Positions 1 to 6,000 of a DNA stretch of 9,974 nt are shown here, one piece after another. The notes under the pieces were generated by a model. That model ran no database searches. It was not told where the DNA came from and was given only the letters and a program-made list of their open reading frames with translations. The translations under genes were made by a program, and so were the position numbers. Where the stretch lies: contig DAIDHU010000028.1 in assembly GCA_027451915.1 (NCBI GenBank), positions 1 to 9,974 of the forward strand, written 5' to 3'. This DNA comes from Thiomonas sp. Its GTDB lineage: Bacteria; Pseudomonadota; Gammaproteobacteria; Burkholderiales; Burkholderiaceae_C. Every line of letters starts with the position of its first letter. Within the stretch, counting starts at the first letter, position 1.

Positions 1-710
1 TCCTCGCCGAGCACGTCGCGGCGGATGGTGTGCAGCAGCAGCCGCGCCGTCGCCTTGGCGTAGCCGGGGTCGCTTTCGATCAAGGTGCGCGCGGCCAGGA
101 TGGCGGCCTTGTAGACCTCGTCCATCGGCACGCCGTCGTACAGGTTGCGCTGGGTCTCGGCCAGGATGGGGTCGGGGCGAACGTCGGCGCCCAGATCGGC
201 GCAGGCCGAGCGGATCAGGTCCTGCAGCGCGCCCAGGTCCAGCGGGCGGCGCACGCCGGCATCGGTGACCTGCAGTTCCTGCGGACGGGGGGCCTCCTGC
301 TCGCGCTGGCGGGCACGCTCCTGGGCGCGGCGCTCGCGGTACAGCACATAGGCACGCGCCACCTCATGGTGGCCGGCGCGCATCAGCGCCAGTTCGGCGT
401 GGTCCTGGATGTCCTCGATGTGGAAGGTGCCGCCGCCGGGCCGGCTGCGCATCAGCGCGCGAAGCACCGACTGGGTCAGCTCCTCGACCTGCTCGCGCAT
501 GCTCGCCGAGGCCGCGCTCGAGCCCCCCTGCACGGCGAGGAAGGCCTTGGTCAGCGCGATCTGGATCTTCGCCGGCTCGAAGCCGACCACCGCGCCGTTG
601 CGCCGGATGATCTTGTAATCGCTGTAGGCCTGGCCCGCGGCGCCCTCGTCGGGGGTTCGCGGCGCGGGCATCGCGGCCTGGGGCTGGGAAATGTCGGTGC
701 TCAGATTCAC
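1..710 (-). CDS. nrdA: Ribonucleoside-diphosphate reductase subunit alpha, class Ia (N-terminal part, runs off the window)
   Basis: The large subunit of aerobic class Ia ribonucleotide reductase reduces ribonucleoside diphosphates to deoxyribonucleotides in the cytosol, together with the radical-bearing NrdB. Only the first 236 codons are here; the 3' part lies beyond position 1. Reading back from 710 gives a short variable N-terminus, then an ATP-cone domain (about residues 32-120, beginning YKIIRRNGAVVGFEPAKI and including GGGTFHIEDIQD and RAYVLYRERR). A charged linker follows, then the start of the catalytic domain ending in LLLHTIRRDVLGE. The ATP cone is the allosteric activity site that senses dATP/ATP in this family. 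I chose the GTG start at 710 because AGGAG lies 7 bases upstream and the codons after it lead straight into the cone; no ATG fits better. The gene has its own promoter and NrdR-type sites at about 913-960. The family identification is secure; the catalytic cysteines are outside the window. Confidence 0.95.
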   Translation of the reverse strand, partial: MNLSTDISQPQAAMPAPRTPDEGAAGQAYSDYKIIRRNGAVVGFEPAKIQIALTKAFLAVQGGSSAASASMREQVEELTQSVLRALMRSRPGGGTFHIEDIQDHAELALMRAGHHEVARAYVLYRERRAQERARQREQEAPRPQELQVTDAGVRRPLDLGALQDLIRSACADLGADVRPDPILAETQRNLYDGVPMDEVYKAAILAARTLIESDPGYAKATARLLLHTIRRDVLGE

Positions 711-883
711 GCAGGTTCTCCTGAAAAACGGGCCGCGCAGCCTCGGGGCTTCATGGCGCGCGGCACGGATGCGGTACCCGCCGCGGACGTTTCGCGCGCG
801 CGTCCGGGGGGATGGGCGGCATCGCGCGCGGCCTCTTCGAGTCGCAGCGTCCACGATGCTGGGAGCGGGTCTTCGCGGCGCAT
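707..883 (-). other. Possible 58-codon leader ORF overlapping the nrdA start
   Basis: An ATG at 883 opens a 58-codon frame (begins MRREDPLPASWTLRLEEAAR) whose TGA stop at 709-707 overlaps the nrdA GTG start in a GTGA quartet, a geometry typical of translational coupling. It lies entirely in the predicted nrdA leader. The peptide is rich in Ala and Arg, as expected of noncoding high-GC sequence, and I recognise no family. The nearest purine-rich stretch before its ATG (GAGG) is about 10 bases away, which is poor. It could be chance. I list it because of the exact stop/start overlap. Confidence 0.2.
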
Positions 884-912
884 GCCCGTGATGCCTCGAG
901 AGACCCTGTGGG

Positions 913-928
913 GCACTATATCTAGCGT
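913..928. promoter_or_regulatory. NrdR box 1 (overlaps the nrdA -10)
   Basis: The 16-mer GCACTATATCTAGCGT matches the NrdR-box consensus as I recall it (acaCwAtATaTwGtgt) at about 13 of 16 positions, including the central CTATAT and TAG halves. It covers the predicted -10 hexamer. NrdR is the ATP-cone repressor that turns down ribonucleotide reductase genes when dATP is plentiful; it binds paired boxes. A partner box lies 32 bp away. Confidence 0.7.
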
Positions 929-943
929 TGGAACACTGCGCAA
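915..943 (-). promoter_or_regulatory. Predicted sigma70-type promoter of nrdA
   Basis: On the minus strand, TTGCGC (943-938) and TATAGT (920-915) are separated by exactly 17 bp. The -10 matches consensus at 5 of 6 positions and the -35 begins with the conserved TTG. Transcription would start near 908, giving a leader of about 198 nt before the GTG at 710. The -10 lies inside one NrdR-box-like palindrome and the -35 is bracketed by a second, as expected for a repressed nrd promoter. This is the most AT-rich stretch of the intergenic region. It is predicted from sequence only. Confidence 0.6.
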
Positions 944-944
944 T

Positions 945-960
945 ACCCTATAGCTAGCGC
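945..960. promoter_or_regulatory. NrdR box 2 (upstream of the nrdA -35)
   Basis: The 16-mer ACCCTATAGCTAGCGC is a weaker match to the NrdR consensus (about 11 of 16) but keeps CTATA and TAG in register. Its start lies exactly 32 bp from box 1, about three helical turns, so both boxes face the same side of the DNA, the arrangement typical of NrdR operators. The spacing supports the call more than the match does. Confidence 0.6.
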
Positions 961-987
961 TTCCCCCTCCCACAGGCTGGGCACCAG

Positions 988-1008
988 CTATGCACAGGTT
1001 TTTCCACA
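988..1008 (+). promoter_or_regulatory. Two DnaA-box-like 9-mers upstream of the nrdA promoter
   Basis: CTATGCACA (988-996) and TTTTCCACA (1000-1008) each differ from the DnaA box TTATNCACA at one position, lie on the same strand, and are 12 bp apart. They sit about 45 bp upstream of the predicted nrdA -35. A further CACAGG at 971-976 echoes the CACAGG that ends both elements. DnaA control of nrdAB is known in E. coli; here it is inferred from sequence similarity and position only. Confidence 0.4.
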
Positions 1009-1010
1009 GG

Positions 1011-1122
1011 GGCGGGCGAGCGCGCGCGCGGCCCGGCGCCTTGGCCGCGCGCATTGATGCATCCCTGGGCGGGGCCTGCCGGCTGTTGCGTGCGGGGGAC
1101 GCCCGGGCCGCGGGCGCGGGCT
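1011..1122. other. GC-rich spacer between ampD and the nrdA control region
   Basis: This stretch lies downstream of the ampD stop and upstream of the DnaA-like sites. It contains an alternating CG tract at 1021-1030 and short GC inverted repeats around 1101-1115, but no T-run that would make a rho-independent terminator for ampD on the minus strand. I see no gene here and no other site I can support. Confidence 0.5.
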
Positions 1123-1719
1123 TCAGGGGAAGGGCGGAAGCGCGGTGTGGGGCAGGGCGGTCGCCCGGCGCACGAAGTCCCAGTCGAAATGGGGCCCCGG
1201 ATCGGTCTTGCGCCCGGGCGCGATGTCGCTGTGGCCGGCGATGGCCCGCACCGGATGGCTCTCGAGCAGCGCGCCCAGCAGCGCACCCAGGCTCTCGTAC
1301 TGCGCCGGCTCGTAGGCGAGGGCGTCGCAGCCCTCGAGCTCGATGCCCACGCTGAAGTCGTTGCAGCGCTGGCGCCCCCACAGGCTCGAGGCCCCGGCAT
1401 GCCAGGCTCGTTGCTCGCAGGATACGTACTGCCTGAGTTCGCCGTCGCGGCCTATGAGGAAGTGCGAGGAAACCCGCAGGCCGCGCAGCGTCGCGAAGTC
1501 GGCGTGGGCGTCGGGGTCCAGGCGACCCATGAACAGCGCATCCACATGTCCGGTGCCGAAACTCCCCTCGGGCAGGGAGATGCCGTGCAGCACGATCAGC
1601 TCGACGGCCGCCCCCGGGGGGCGAGGGTCGAAGTGCGGCGAGTCGCGGCGCAGCGCGTGGCGATACCAGCCGGCTTCGAACAGGGCAGGGGTCCGCGCGC
1701 GCATGGGCTCAGCGGCCAT
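1123..1719 (-). CDS. ampD: 1,6-anhydro-N-acetylmuramyl-L-alanine amidase AmpD
   Basis: A cytosolic zinc amidase of the peptidoglycan recycling pathway: it cuts the stem peptide from 1,6-anhydroMurNAc-peptides imported through AmpG, and in many Proteobacteria its loss induces AmpC beta-lactamase through AmpR. The product is 198 aa, one Amidase_2 domain, with no signal peptide, as expected for AmpD. Zinc ligands are readable as His45 (IVLHGIS), His163 (AGHSDIAPGR) and Asp173 (KTDPGPHFDW), with Lys171 beside the last and the catalytic glutamate in GIELEG (about Glu127). The conserved AWHAG and RCNDFS segments are present. The ATG at 1719 overlaps the end of the upstream regulator by 11 bp; an in-frame ATG at 1704 leaves a 4-bp gap. 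Neither has a convincing ribosome site, so the start is uncertain by five codons. It is the last gene of the five-gene run; no ampR or ampC is visible nearby. Confidence 0.95.
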   Translation of the reverse strand: MAAEPMRARTPALFEAGWYRHALRRDSPHFDPRPPGAAVELIVLHGISLPEGSFGTGHVDALFMGRLDPDAHADFATLRGLRVSSHFLIGRDGELRQYVSCEQRAWHAGASSLWGRQRCNDFSVGIELEGCDALAYEPAQYESLGALLGALLESHPVRAIAGHSDIAPGRKTDPGPHFDWDFVRRATALPHTALPPFP

Positions 1720-3190
1720 CGAGGCGCAGGCGCCGCAGGCGCCATTGCAACTGCAGCGGCAGCAGGCCCAGGAGGCGCGCGGCGGCTTCCAGGTCGCCGT
1801 CGCTGTCGAGCAGCGCCTGGCGCAGGCTCTCGCTCTCGATGTCGTCCAGGCAGGACGCCAGGGCTTCGATCTCCTCGTCCTGCGCCGCCGCTTGCGGCAT
1901 CGCGAGGGCCTGGGGCTGCCCCTCCAGGCCAGGCGTCGCGTCCTGCGCCGGCGCCTGCGACGGCGTGGGCTCCTGCGCCGGCGCCTGCATCCCGGCCTGC
2001 GCGCCCGCCTGCGCCGGCGAAGCCGTGCGGTCGGCGTCGGGCTCCAGGTCCTGCGCGCCGATCAGGTCGCTGGCGGCCATGGTCGCCGCGCGGTGCAGCA
2101 GGTTCTCCAGTTCGCGCACGTTGCCCGCGAAGCCAAGGCCGCGAAGCCGATGCAGGGCCGCGTGGTCCAGGCGCAGGCCCGGACGCTCGTGCTCGTGCCG
2201 GATGCGCGCCAGCAGCGCCTCCACCAGCAAGGGCAGGTCGTCCAGGCGTTCGCGCAACGGCGGCATGGTCACCGCGATCACGTTCAGCCTGTAATACAGA
2301 TCCTGGCGGAAACTGCCCTCGGACACGCAGCGCTGCAGGTCGCGATGCGTGGCACTGACCAGGCGCACGTCCACGGGGGTCTCGGCCGTCTCCCCGATGG
2401 CGCGCACCTTGCGTTCCTGCACCGCGCGCAGCAGCTTGGCCTGCATGGACAGGGGCAGTTCTCCGATCTCGTCCAGGAACAGGGTGCCGCCCGCGGCCGC
2501 CGCGAAAAATCCCTCGTGCGCGCTGGTGGCGCCGGTGAAGGCGCCCTTGCGATAGCCGAAGAACTCGGCTTCGAGCAGGTGTTCGGGAATGGCGCTGCAG
2601 TTGACGGCCACGAAGGGTCCGCCCGCGCGATTGCTCAGTTCGTGCAGCGCGCGCGCGGCGAGCTCCTTGCCCGTGCCGGACTCGCCCTGGATCAGCACCG
2701 GCGCCATGCCTCTCGCGCAGCGCCGCAGCGTCTGCTTGACCGCCAGCATGGGCGAGGATTCGCCCACCATGGCCTGCAGGGCGGCCGTGGTCGGCAGCGG
2801 CGGCGGGGCGTCGCGGTGCCCCAGCGCCGAGCGGACGACCTGGCGCAGCTGCGAGAGCTCCACCGGCTTGGTCAGGTAGTCGTAGGCGCCCAGTTTCAAG
2901 GCCTGCACCGCGCTGGCCGCGCTGCCGTAGGCGGTGGCCATGATGATGCGTTCGGCGCGCCTCTGGGTCTGCGCCCAGGCCAGGATGTCCGTGCCCTCGC
3001 CGTCCGGCAGGCGCATGTCGACGATGGCCACTTCGTATTCGTGGCGCGCCAGGCATTGCAGGGCCTGCGCCACGCTGCCGGCCTCGTCGGCCTGCCAGCC
3101 CTCGCGCAGCAGCGTCAGCACGTAGAGTTCGCGCAGATCGGGCTCGTCGTCGACGACGAGCATGCGGATCGGGGAAGTGTTGTCGGGCAT
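1709..3190 (-). CDS. pilR: Sigma54-dependent response regulator, NtrC/PilR family
   Basis: A 493-aa activator of sigma54 RNA polymerase, partner of the kinase encoded just upstream. The receiver domain (about 1-125) has the acidic pocket Asp14-Asp15, phospho-acceptor Asp58 (VAIVDMRLPDG), Thr86 and Lys108 (DYLTKP). The AAA+ domain (about 140-385) has Walker A GESGTGKE (169-176), the sigma54-contact loop GAFTGA (216-221), Walker B TLFLDE (236-241), arginine-finger region FRQDLYYR (294-301) and GNVREL (356-361). An Ala/Gln/Pro-rich linker (about 386-440) follows, then a short Fis-like C-terminus (about 450-493). The Fis helix keeps AAARLLG, but the usual ISFRSLRYRL-type recognition helix reads LLPLQLQWRL, so DNA specificity may differ from PilR. 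I chose the ATG at 3190 because the receiver starts right after it; sequence upstream is the end of the kinase gene in another frame, and no strong ribosome site is seen. Kinase-regulator gap is 25 bp. The pilR name is by similarity; no pilin gene is in view. Confidence 0.85.
   Translation of the reverse strand: MPDNTSPIRMLVVDDEPDLRELYVLTLLREGWQADEAGSVAQALQCLARHEYEVAIVDMRLPDGEGTDILAWAQTQRRAERIIMATAYGSAASAVQALKLGAYDYLTKPVELSQLRQVVRSALGHRDAPPPLPTTAALQAMVGESSPMLAVKQTLRRCARGMAPVLIQGESGTGKELAARALHELSNRAGGPFVAVNCSAIPEHLLEAEFFGYRKGAFTGATSAHEGFFAAAAGGTLFLDEIGELPLSMQAKLLRAVQERKVRAIGETAETPVDVRLVSATHRDLQRCVSEGSFRQDLYYRLNVIAVTMPPLRERLDDLPLLVEALLARIRHEHERPGLRLDHAALHRLRGLGFAGNVRELENLLHRAATMAASDLIGAQDLEPDADRTASPAQAGAQAGMQAPAQEPTPSQAPAQDATPGLEGQPQALAMPQAAAQDEEIEALASCLDDIESESLRQALLDSDGDLEAAARLLGLLPLQLQWRLRRLRLDGR
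1941..2019. repeat. Direct repeats inside the regulator linker
   Basis: The 18-mer TCCTGCGCCGGCGCCTGC occurs exactly at 1941-1958 and 1971-1988, a 30-bp period, and a 12-base partial copy (CCTGCGCCGGCG) lies at 2008-2019. On the coding strand the units encode QAPAQ-type segments of the Ala/Gln/Pro-rich linker between the AAA+ and Fis-like domains. The self-complementary core GCGCCGGCGC could favour slippage. The 30-bp period keeps the frame. Confidence 0.8.
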
Positions 3191-3215
3191 GGTCAGGAGT
3201 CGGCAGCCGGCTTGC

Positions 3216-4937
3216 TCAGGCCCCCGCGGCGGGCGCCACCACGCCGATGACGAATTCGCCGTGGGTGCCGCCCTGCTGCACCACGCGGTAGAACAGGCGG
3301 GTGCCGTAGCGCGAGCAAAGCTCCTGGCAAATATAGAGGCCCAGGCCCGTGCCGCGGCTGTCCGTGGTGAAGAAGGGCTCGAAGATCTGGGTTCGCAGCG
3401 TGGGGGCCACGACCGGCCCGTCATTGGCCACCGCCAGTTCGCGCAATTGCGGGCCGCCGCGCAGGGAAATGCGGATCGCGCCCGGAGCGCGGCTGGCAAA
3501 GCGCTGGGCGTTGTTCAGCAGGTTGACGATCACCCGGCGCAACTGCTGGGGGTCGAACTCGAGCGTGGCCTGCGCGTCCTGGGCCTCCAGCACGATGCGC
3601 CCGGGGGAGTCGGCGTCGAATTCCGCGACCAGCTCGCGCAGCATGCGCATGGGCTGCAGCAGCACGGGAGAGCGTGTGCCCGAGCGTCCCAGGTCGAGCA
3701 CGTCCTCGACGATGCGATTGAGCCGGTCGACGTTTTGCGCGATCAGCTCGGACATGCGCATGCGCTGGGCTTCGCTCAGGCCGTGTTCGGCCGCCAGCTC
3801 GTTGGCGTGGGCGATGGCCCCCAGGGGATTGCGGATCTCGTGTGCCAGCGCGGCCACGAGCCGGCCCAGCGCGGCCAGCTTGTCCTGCTGGATCTGATTG
3901 CCGATGTCGCGCATGTCCTGCACGAACACCACGTAGGCCGGCCCTCCGGGCAGGTGGCGCAGCGGCTGGACGTGGGCGCGCAGGCGCAGGCCGTCGACAT
4001 TCTCGAATTGCAGCGGCGCGGACGGGCGCGCGCTGGAGGCGAGCTCGCGCAGGCGCTCGCCCAGAGGAGCGAGCGCCGGCTCGGCGAAGTCCCAGGCCCC
4101 CGCGGCCAGCTCCTCCGGCGTGCCCGGCATGCCCAGCAGGTTCGCCGCGGCCGGATTGGCGGCTTCCACGCGCATGCGGGCGTCGACCACCAGCACGCCG
4201 TCCGGGTGTTCCAGCAGCACGTGGCGGTTGATGGCCAGCTGACGTCCTGCGCGGATCTCGCTGCTGCGCGCGCGCTGCTCCTGGCGCACCAGGCGGCGCG
4301 AGAGTTGCCAGGCCAGCGTGCCCATGGCGAAATACGCGGCACCCACGAAACCCGCCGAGAACAGCTGGAGCTCGCCGCCGGTTTCCCAGCCGCGTACTCC
4401 CAGCAGCGCCTGTCCCAGCAGCAGCAGGCTGACGGCGGCGGCGGTGGTCAGCGTGAAGCGCAGGGTTCCCCAGACGCCGGCGGCCAGCACCGGCAGGGTA
4501 TAGCTGAGCACCAGTTCGTGGGCGCTCGCGCCGGCCAGCCACTGCAGCAGGGTGTAGGCCAACAGGTCGAACAGCACGGCCGACAACACCTGCCAGGCGA
4601 AACCCCGAGTGGTCAGCAGGCTGAGCAGCCACTGGCCCAGCACGCCCAGCACGTACACCGCGGCCACCGCCATGCCGACGCCCTCATGGTGTTCGCCCAG
4701 GGCATTGAGGATGAACCAGCCGAGCAGGATGCTGCCCATGACCAGCCGGGCCGCGCCCAGCACGCGGAAGGAGCGCAGGCGCTCTCTCGAGGGCGTGCTG
4801 CCGGCGATCAGGCGCGTGGCGAGGGAGTCGGGCGAGCGTGGCGGGCGGCGCTCGAAGGCGAAGCCGCTGTCCGGACCGGCTGCCTGCTCAGCCCTGCCGG
4901 GCATGTTCGGCGCAGCAGTAGGGCCGCTGCTGCGCAT
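3216..4937 (-). CDS. pilS: PilS-like membrane sensor histidine kinase with PAS domain
   Basis: A 573-aa inner-membrane kinase that should phosphorylate the regulator encoded next to it. A polar tail (about 1-55) is followed by six hydrophobic segments (roughly 60-80, 86-108, 114-134, 140-157, 162-181, 190-211), a PAS-like cytosolic domain (about 235-345), the dimerisation/phospho-acceptor helix with His366 in LAHEIRNPLGAI, and the ATPase domain with N box VIVNLLNNAQRF (470-480), G1 NDGP (505-508), IFEPFFTT (518-525) and G2 GTGLGLYICQEL (529-540). This order and the HEIRNPLGAI and GTGLGLY segments resemble Pseudomonas PilS. The ATG at 4937 overlaps the upstream gene by 50 bp; the in-frame ATG at 4904 overlaps by 17 bp and may be the real start, since the sequence before it is also coding in the other frame. 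Neither has a good ribosome site. The signal sensed is not readable from sequence. Confidence 0.85.
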   Translation of the reverse strand: MRSSGPTAAPNMPGRAEQAAGPDSGFAFERRPPRSPDSLATRLIAGSTPSRERLRSFRVLGAARLVMGSILLGWFILNALGEHHEGVGMAVAAVYVLGVLGQWLLSLLTTRGFAWQVLSAVLFDLLAYTLLQWLAGASAHELVLSYTLPVLAAGVWGTLRFTLTTAAAVSLLLLGQALLGVRGWETGGELQLFSAGFVGAAYFAMGTLAWQLSRRLVRQEQRARSSEIRAGRQLAINRHVLLEHPDGVLVVDARMRVEAANPAAANLLGMPGTPEELAAGAWDFAEPALAPLGERLRELASSARPSAPLQFENVDGLRLRAHVQPLRHLPGGPAYVVFVQDMRDIGNQIQQDKLAALGRLVAALAHEIRNPLGAIAHANELAAEHGLSEAQRMRMSELIAQNVDRLNRIVEDVLDLGRSGTRSPVLLQPMRMLRELVAEFDADSPGRIVLEAQDAQATLEFDPQQLRRVIVNLLNNAQRFASRAPGAIRISLRGGPQLRELAVANDGPVVAPTLRTQIFEPFFTTDSRGTGLGLYICQELCSRYGTRLFYRVVQQGGTHGEFVIGVVAPAAGA

Positions 4938-5115
4938 CCCACACGCAGCGGCTGGCCGGCACGTTGACCCCGCAGCGCGTGCAGGCGTGCATCGGCTCCG
5001 GCGCGCTCAGGCCTTGCGCCTTGGGTCGCTCCTGCGAAACCTGCTGCGAAGAACGATTCTTCTTGTGCAGCATCAGCGCGACGATCACGACAATGAACAG
5101 CAGCAGGTATTTCAT
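4888..5115 (-). CDS. PP0621-type small membrane-anchored zinc-ribbon protein
   Basis: A 75-aa protein of unknown function. Residues 2-16 form a single hydrophobic anchor (KYLLLFIVVIVALML), followed by a polar spacer (about 17-42) and a compact Cys/His knuckle: Cys45 and Cys48 (CTRCG), then Cys67, Cys68 and His71 (YCCAEH), likely binding one metal ion. The layout matches the PP0621 family, recalled from Proteobacteria as a neighbour of ypjD and pilS-type genes. The start is well supported: GAAGG lies 5 bases before the ATG, and the gap to the ypjD stop is only 7 bp, so the ribosome site overlaps that stop and the two are probably translationally coupled. Its 3' end overlaps the kinase gene. 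Cytosolic exposure of the knuckle is inferred. Confidence 0.8.
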   Translation of the reverse strand: MKYLLLFIVVIVALMLHKKNRSSQQVSQERPKAQGLSAPEPMHACTRCGVNVPASRCVWDAQQRPYCCAEHARQG

Positions 5116-5122
5116 GTCGCCT

Positions 5123-5944
5123 TCAGCGGTGCAGGATGACCTGGAGCACGAAGCGCGAGCCCACGTAGCTCAGCAGCAGCAGCGCCGATCCGGAGAACAG
5201 CCAGCGCAGCGCGCGGCGGCCACGCCATCCCAGCAGCCTGCGCCCGGTCAGGAGCACGGCGAACAGCAGCCAGGAGGCCACGCCGAACACCGTCTGATGA
5301 TTGAACTCGAAGGGCCGGCCGAACAGGCGCGTGCTGAACAGCGCGGCGAACACCAGAGCGGCGGTGAGCAGCACGAAACCCAGCGCGGCCAGGCGGTAGG
5401 TGAGCTTTTCCAGGGTCAGCAGAGGCAGCGCGGGCCCGAGGCCGGCCAGCCCCGGGCGCCGCTGGTGCAGGGCGCGCTCGGCCGACCAGAGCATCACCCC
5501 ATGCAGCACCGCCGCGCCGAACAGTCCGTAGGCGGCGATGCCCATGGCCCAGTGCAGGGAGAAGGCGATGCCGGCGCCCGGCGGCGCCAGGCGATAGGGC
5601 GGAAAGAACCAGGTCAGCAGCAGCGAGACGGCGGCCAGCAGGCAGATCCAGGAGCGCAGGCCCTGCAGCGGGTAGTACAGGCTTTCCACCCAGTACACGG
5701 CGGCCACCAGCCAGAAGGTCAGCGACAGCGCGGGAGCGAAACCGAAGTCGGGCTCGTGCATGCCCTCGAGCACCAGCGCGAAGGTGGTGGCGTGGGCCGC
5801 CCAGGCCAGCAGCATGGCCAGGGAGGAGAGATCGCGCCCGGGCGGGGCGCTTTGCGCGCGCCGCGCGCTCAGCGCCCGCGGACGGCCGAGGAACGCCGCC
5901 AACAGGTACAGTGCGAAAGCCAGGCCGTTGACTAAAATCCACAT
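5123..5944 (-). CDS. ypjD: CcsA-family integral membrane protein (YpjD/HemX-like)
   Basis: A 273-aa polytopic inner-membrane protein of the CcsA/CcmC cytochrome c assembly superfamily. About eight hydrophobic segments are visible (roughly 4-20, 40-60, 72-90, 98-113, 126-152, 184-205, 217-236, 249-269). Candidate heme- or metal-binding histidines are His51 (AAHATT), His131 (LHWAMG), His148 and His216 (FNHQTVFG). The C-terminal stretch NHQTVFGVASWLLF through GWRGRRALRW to SYVGSRFVLQVIL resembles E. coli YpjD, whose gene is also next to ffh. A role in heme handling is inferred from the superfamily; YpjD itself is poorly characterised. The ATG at 5944 opens directly into the first membrane helix; no strong ribosome site precedes it. 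It is the first gene of the minus-strand run and divergent from ffh. Confidence 0.88.
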   Translation of the reverse strand: MWILVNGLAFALYLLAAFLGRPRALSARRAQSAPPGRDLSSLAMLLAWAAHATTFALVLEGMHEPDFGFAPALSLTFWLVAAVYWVESLYYPLQGLRSWICLLAAVSLLLTWFFPPYRLAPPGAGIAFSLHWAMGIAAYGLFGAAVLHGVMLWSAERALHQRRPGLAGLGPALPLLTLEKLTYRLAALGFVLLTAALVFAALFSTRLFGRPFEFNHQTVFGVASWLLFAVLLTGRRLLGWRGRRALRWLFSGSALLLLSYVGSRFVLQVILHR

Positions 5945-5958
5945 GTTTCAAGTTTAAC
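5928..5958 (+). promoter_or_regulatory. Candidate ffh promoter
   Basis: TTGACT (5928-5933) is a 5-of-6 match to a -35 hexamer, followed by TTTAAC (5953-5958) as a weak -10 at a long 19-bp spacing (GTTTAA at 5952-5957 gives 18). It is the only AT-rich patch ahead of ffh. If used, it would start inside the beginning of the divergent ypjD gene and place the hairpin and 10-bp repeats in the ffh leader. Confidence 0.3.
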
Positions 5959-5976
5959 CGAGCCCTCTCGGGAGCA

Positions 5977-5995
5977 GGCCGGGCTGGTCCCGGCC
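5977..5995. other. Perfect GC hairpin in the ypjD-ffh intergenic region
   Basis: GGCCGGG (5977-5983) and CCCGGCC (5989-5995) form a perfect 7-bp stem with a 5-base loop (CTGGT). There is no adjacent T-run on either strand, so it does not look like an intrinsic terminator. It would fold in the leader RNA of whichever divergent gene is transcribed across it, or act at DNA level. Confidence 0.55.
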
Positions 5996-6000
5996 CCGCG

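Noticed and set aside
30..953. A 307-codon plus-strand frame opposite nrdA that continues into the control region
   Set aside because: It is antisense to the clear NrdA ATP cone and its end passes through the nrdA promoter and NrdR boxes; the composition is not protein-like.
1021..1030. Alternating CG tract, a possible Z-DNA segment
   Set aside because: Only 10 bp in a roughly 70% GC region, so it is expected by chance and has no supporting context.
1343..3250. A 635-codon open frame on the plus strand across ampD and the regulator gene
   Set aside because: It runs antisense to genes with full catalytic motifs. Its Arg/Ala/Gln/Gly-rich translation has no recognisable domain and is a typical by-product of high GC at third codon positions.
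3191..3499. An N-terminal extension of the response regulator upstream of 3190
   Set aside because: The extra residues are the kinase C-terminus read in another frame; the receiver domain begins properly after the ATG at 3190.
3162..4967. A 601-codon open frame on the plus strand across the kinase gene
   Set aside because: It is antisense to the kinase, rich in Gln, Ala, His and Gly with no motif, and mirrors the codon bias of the real gene.
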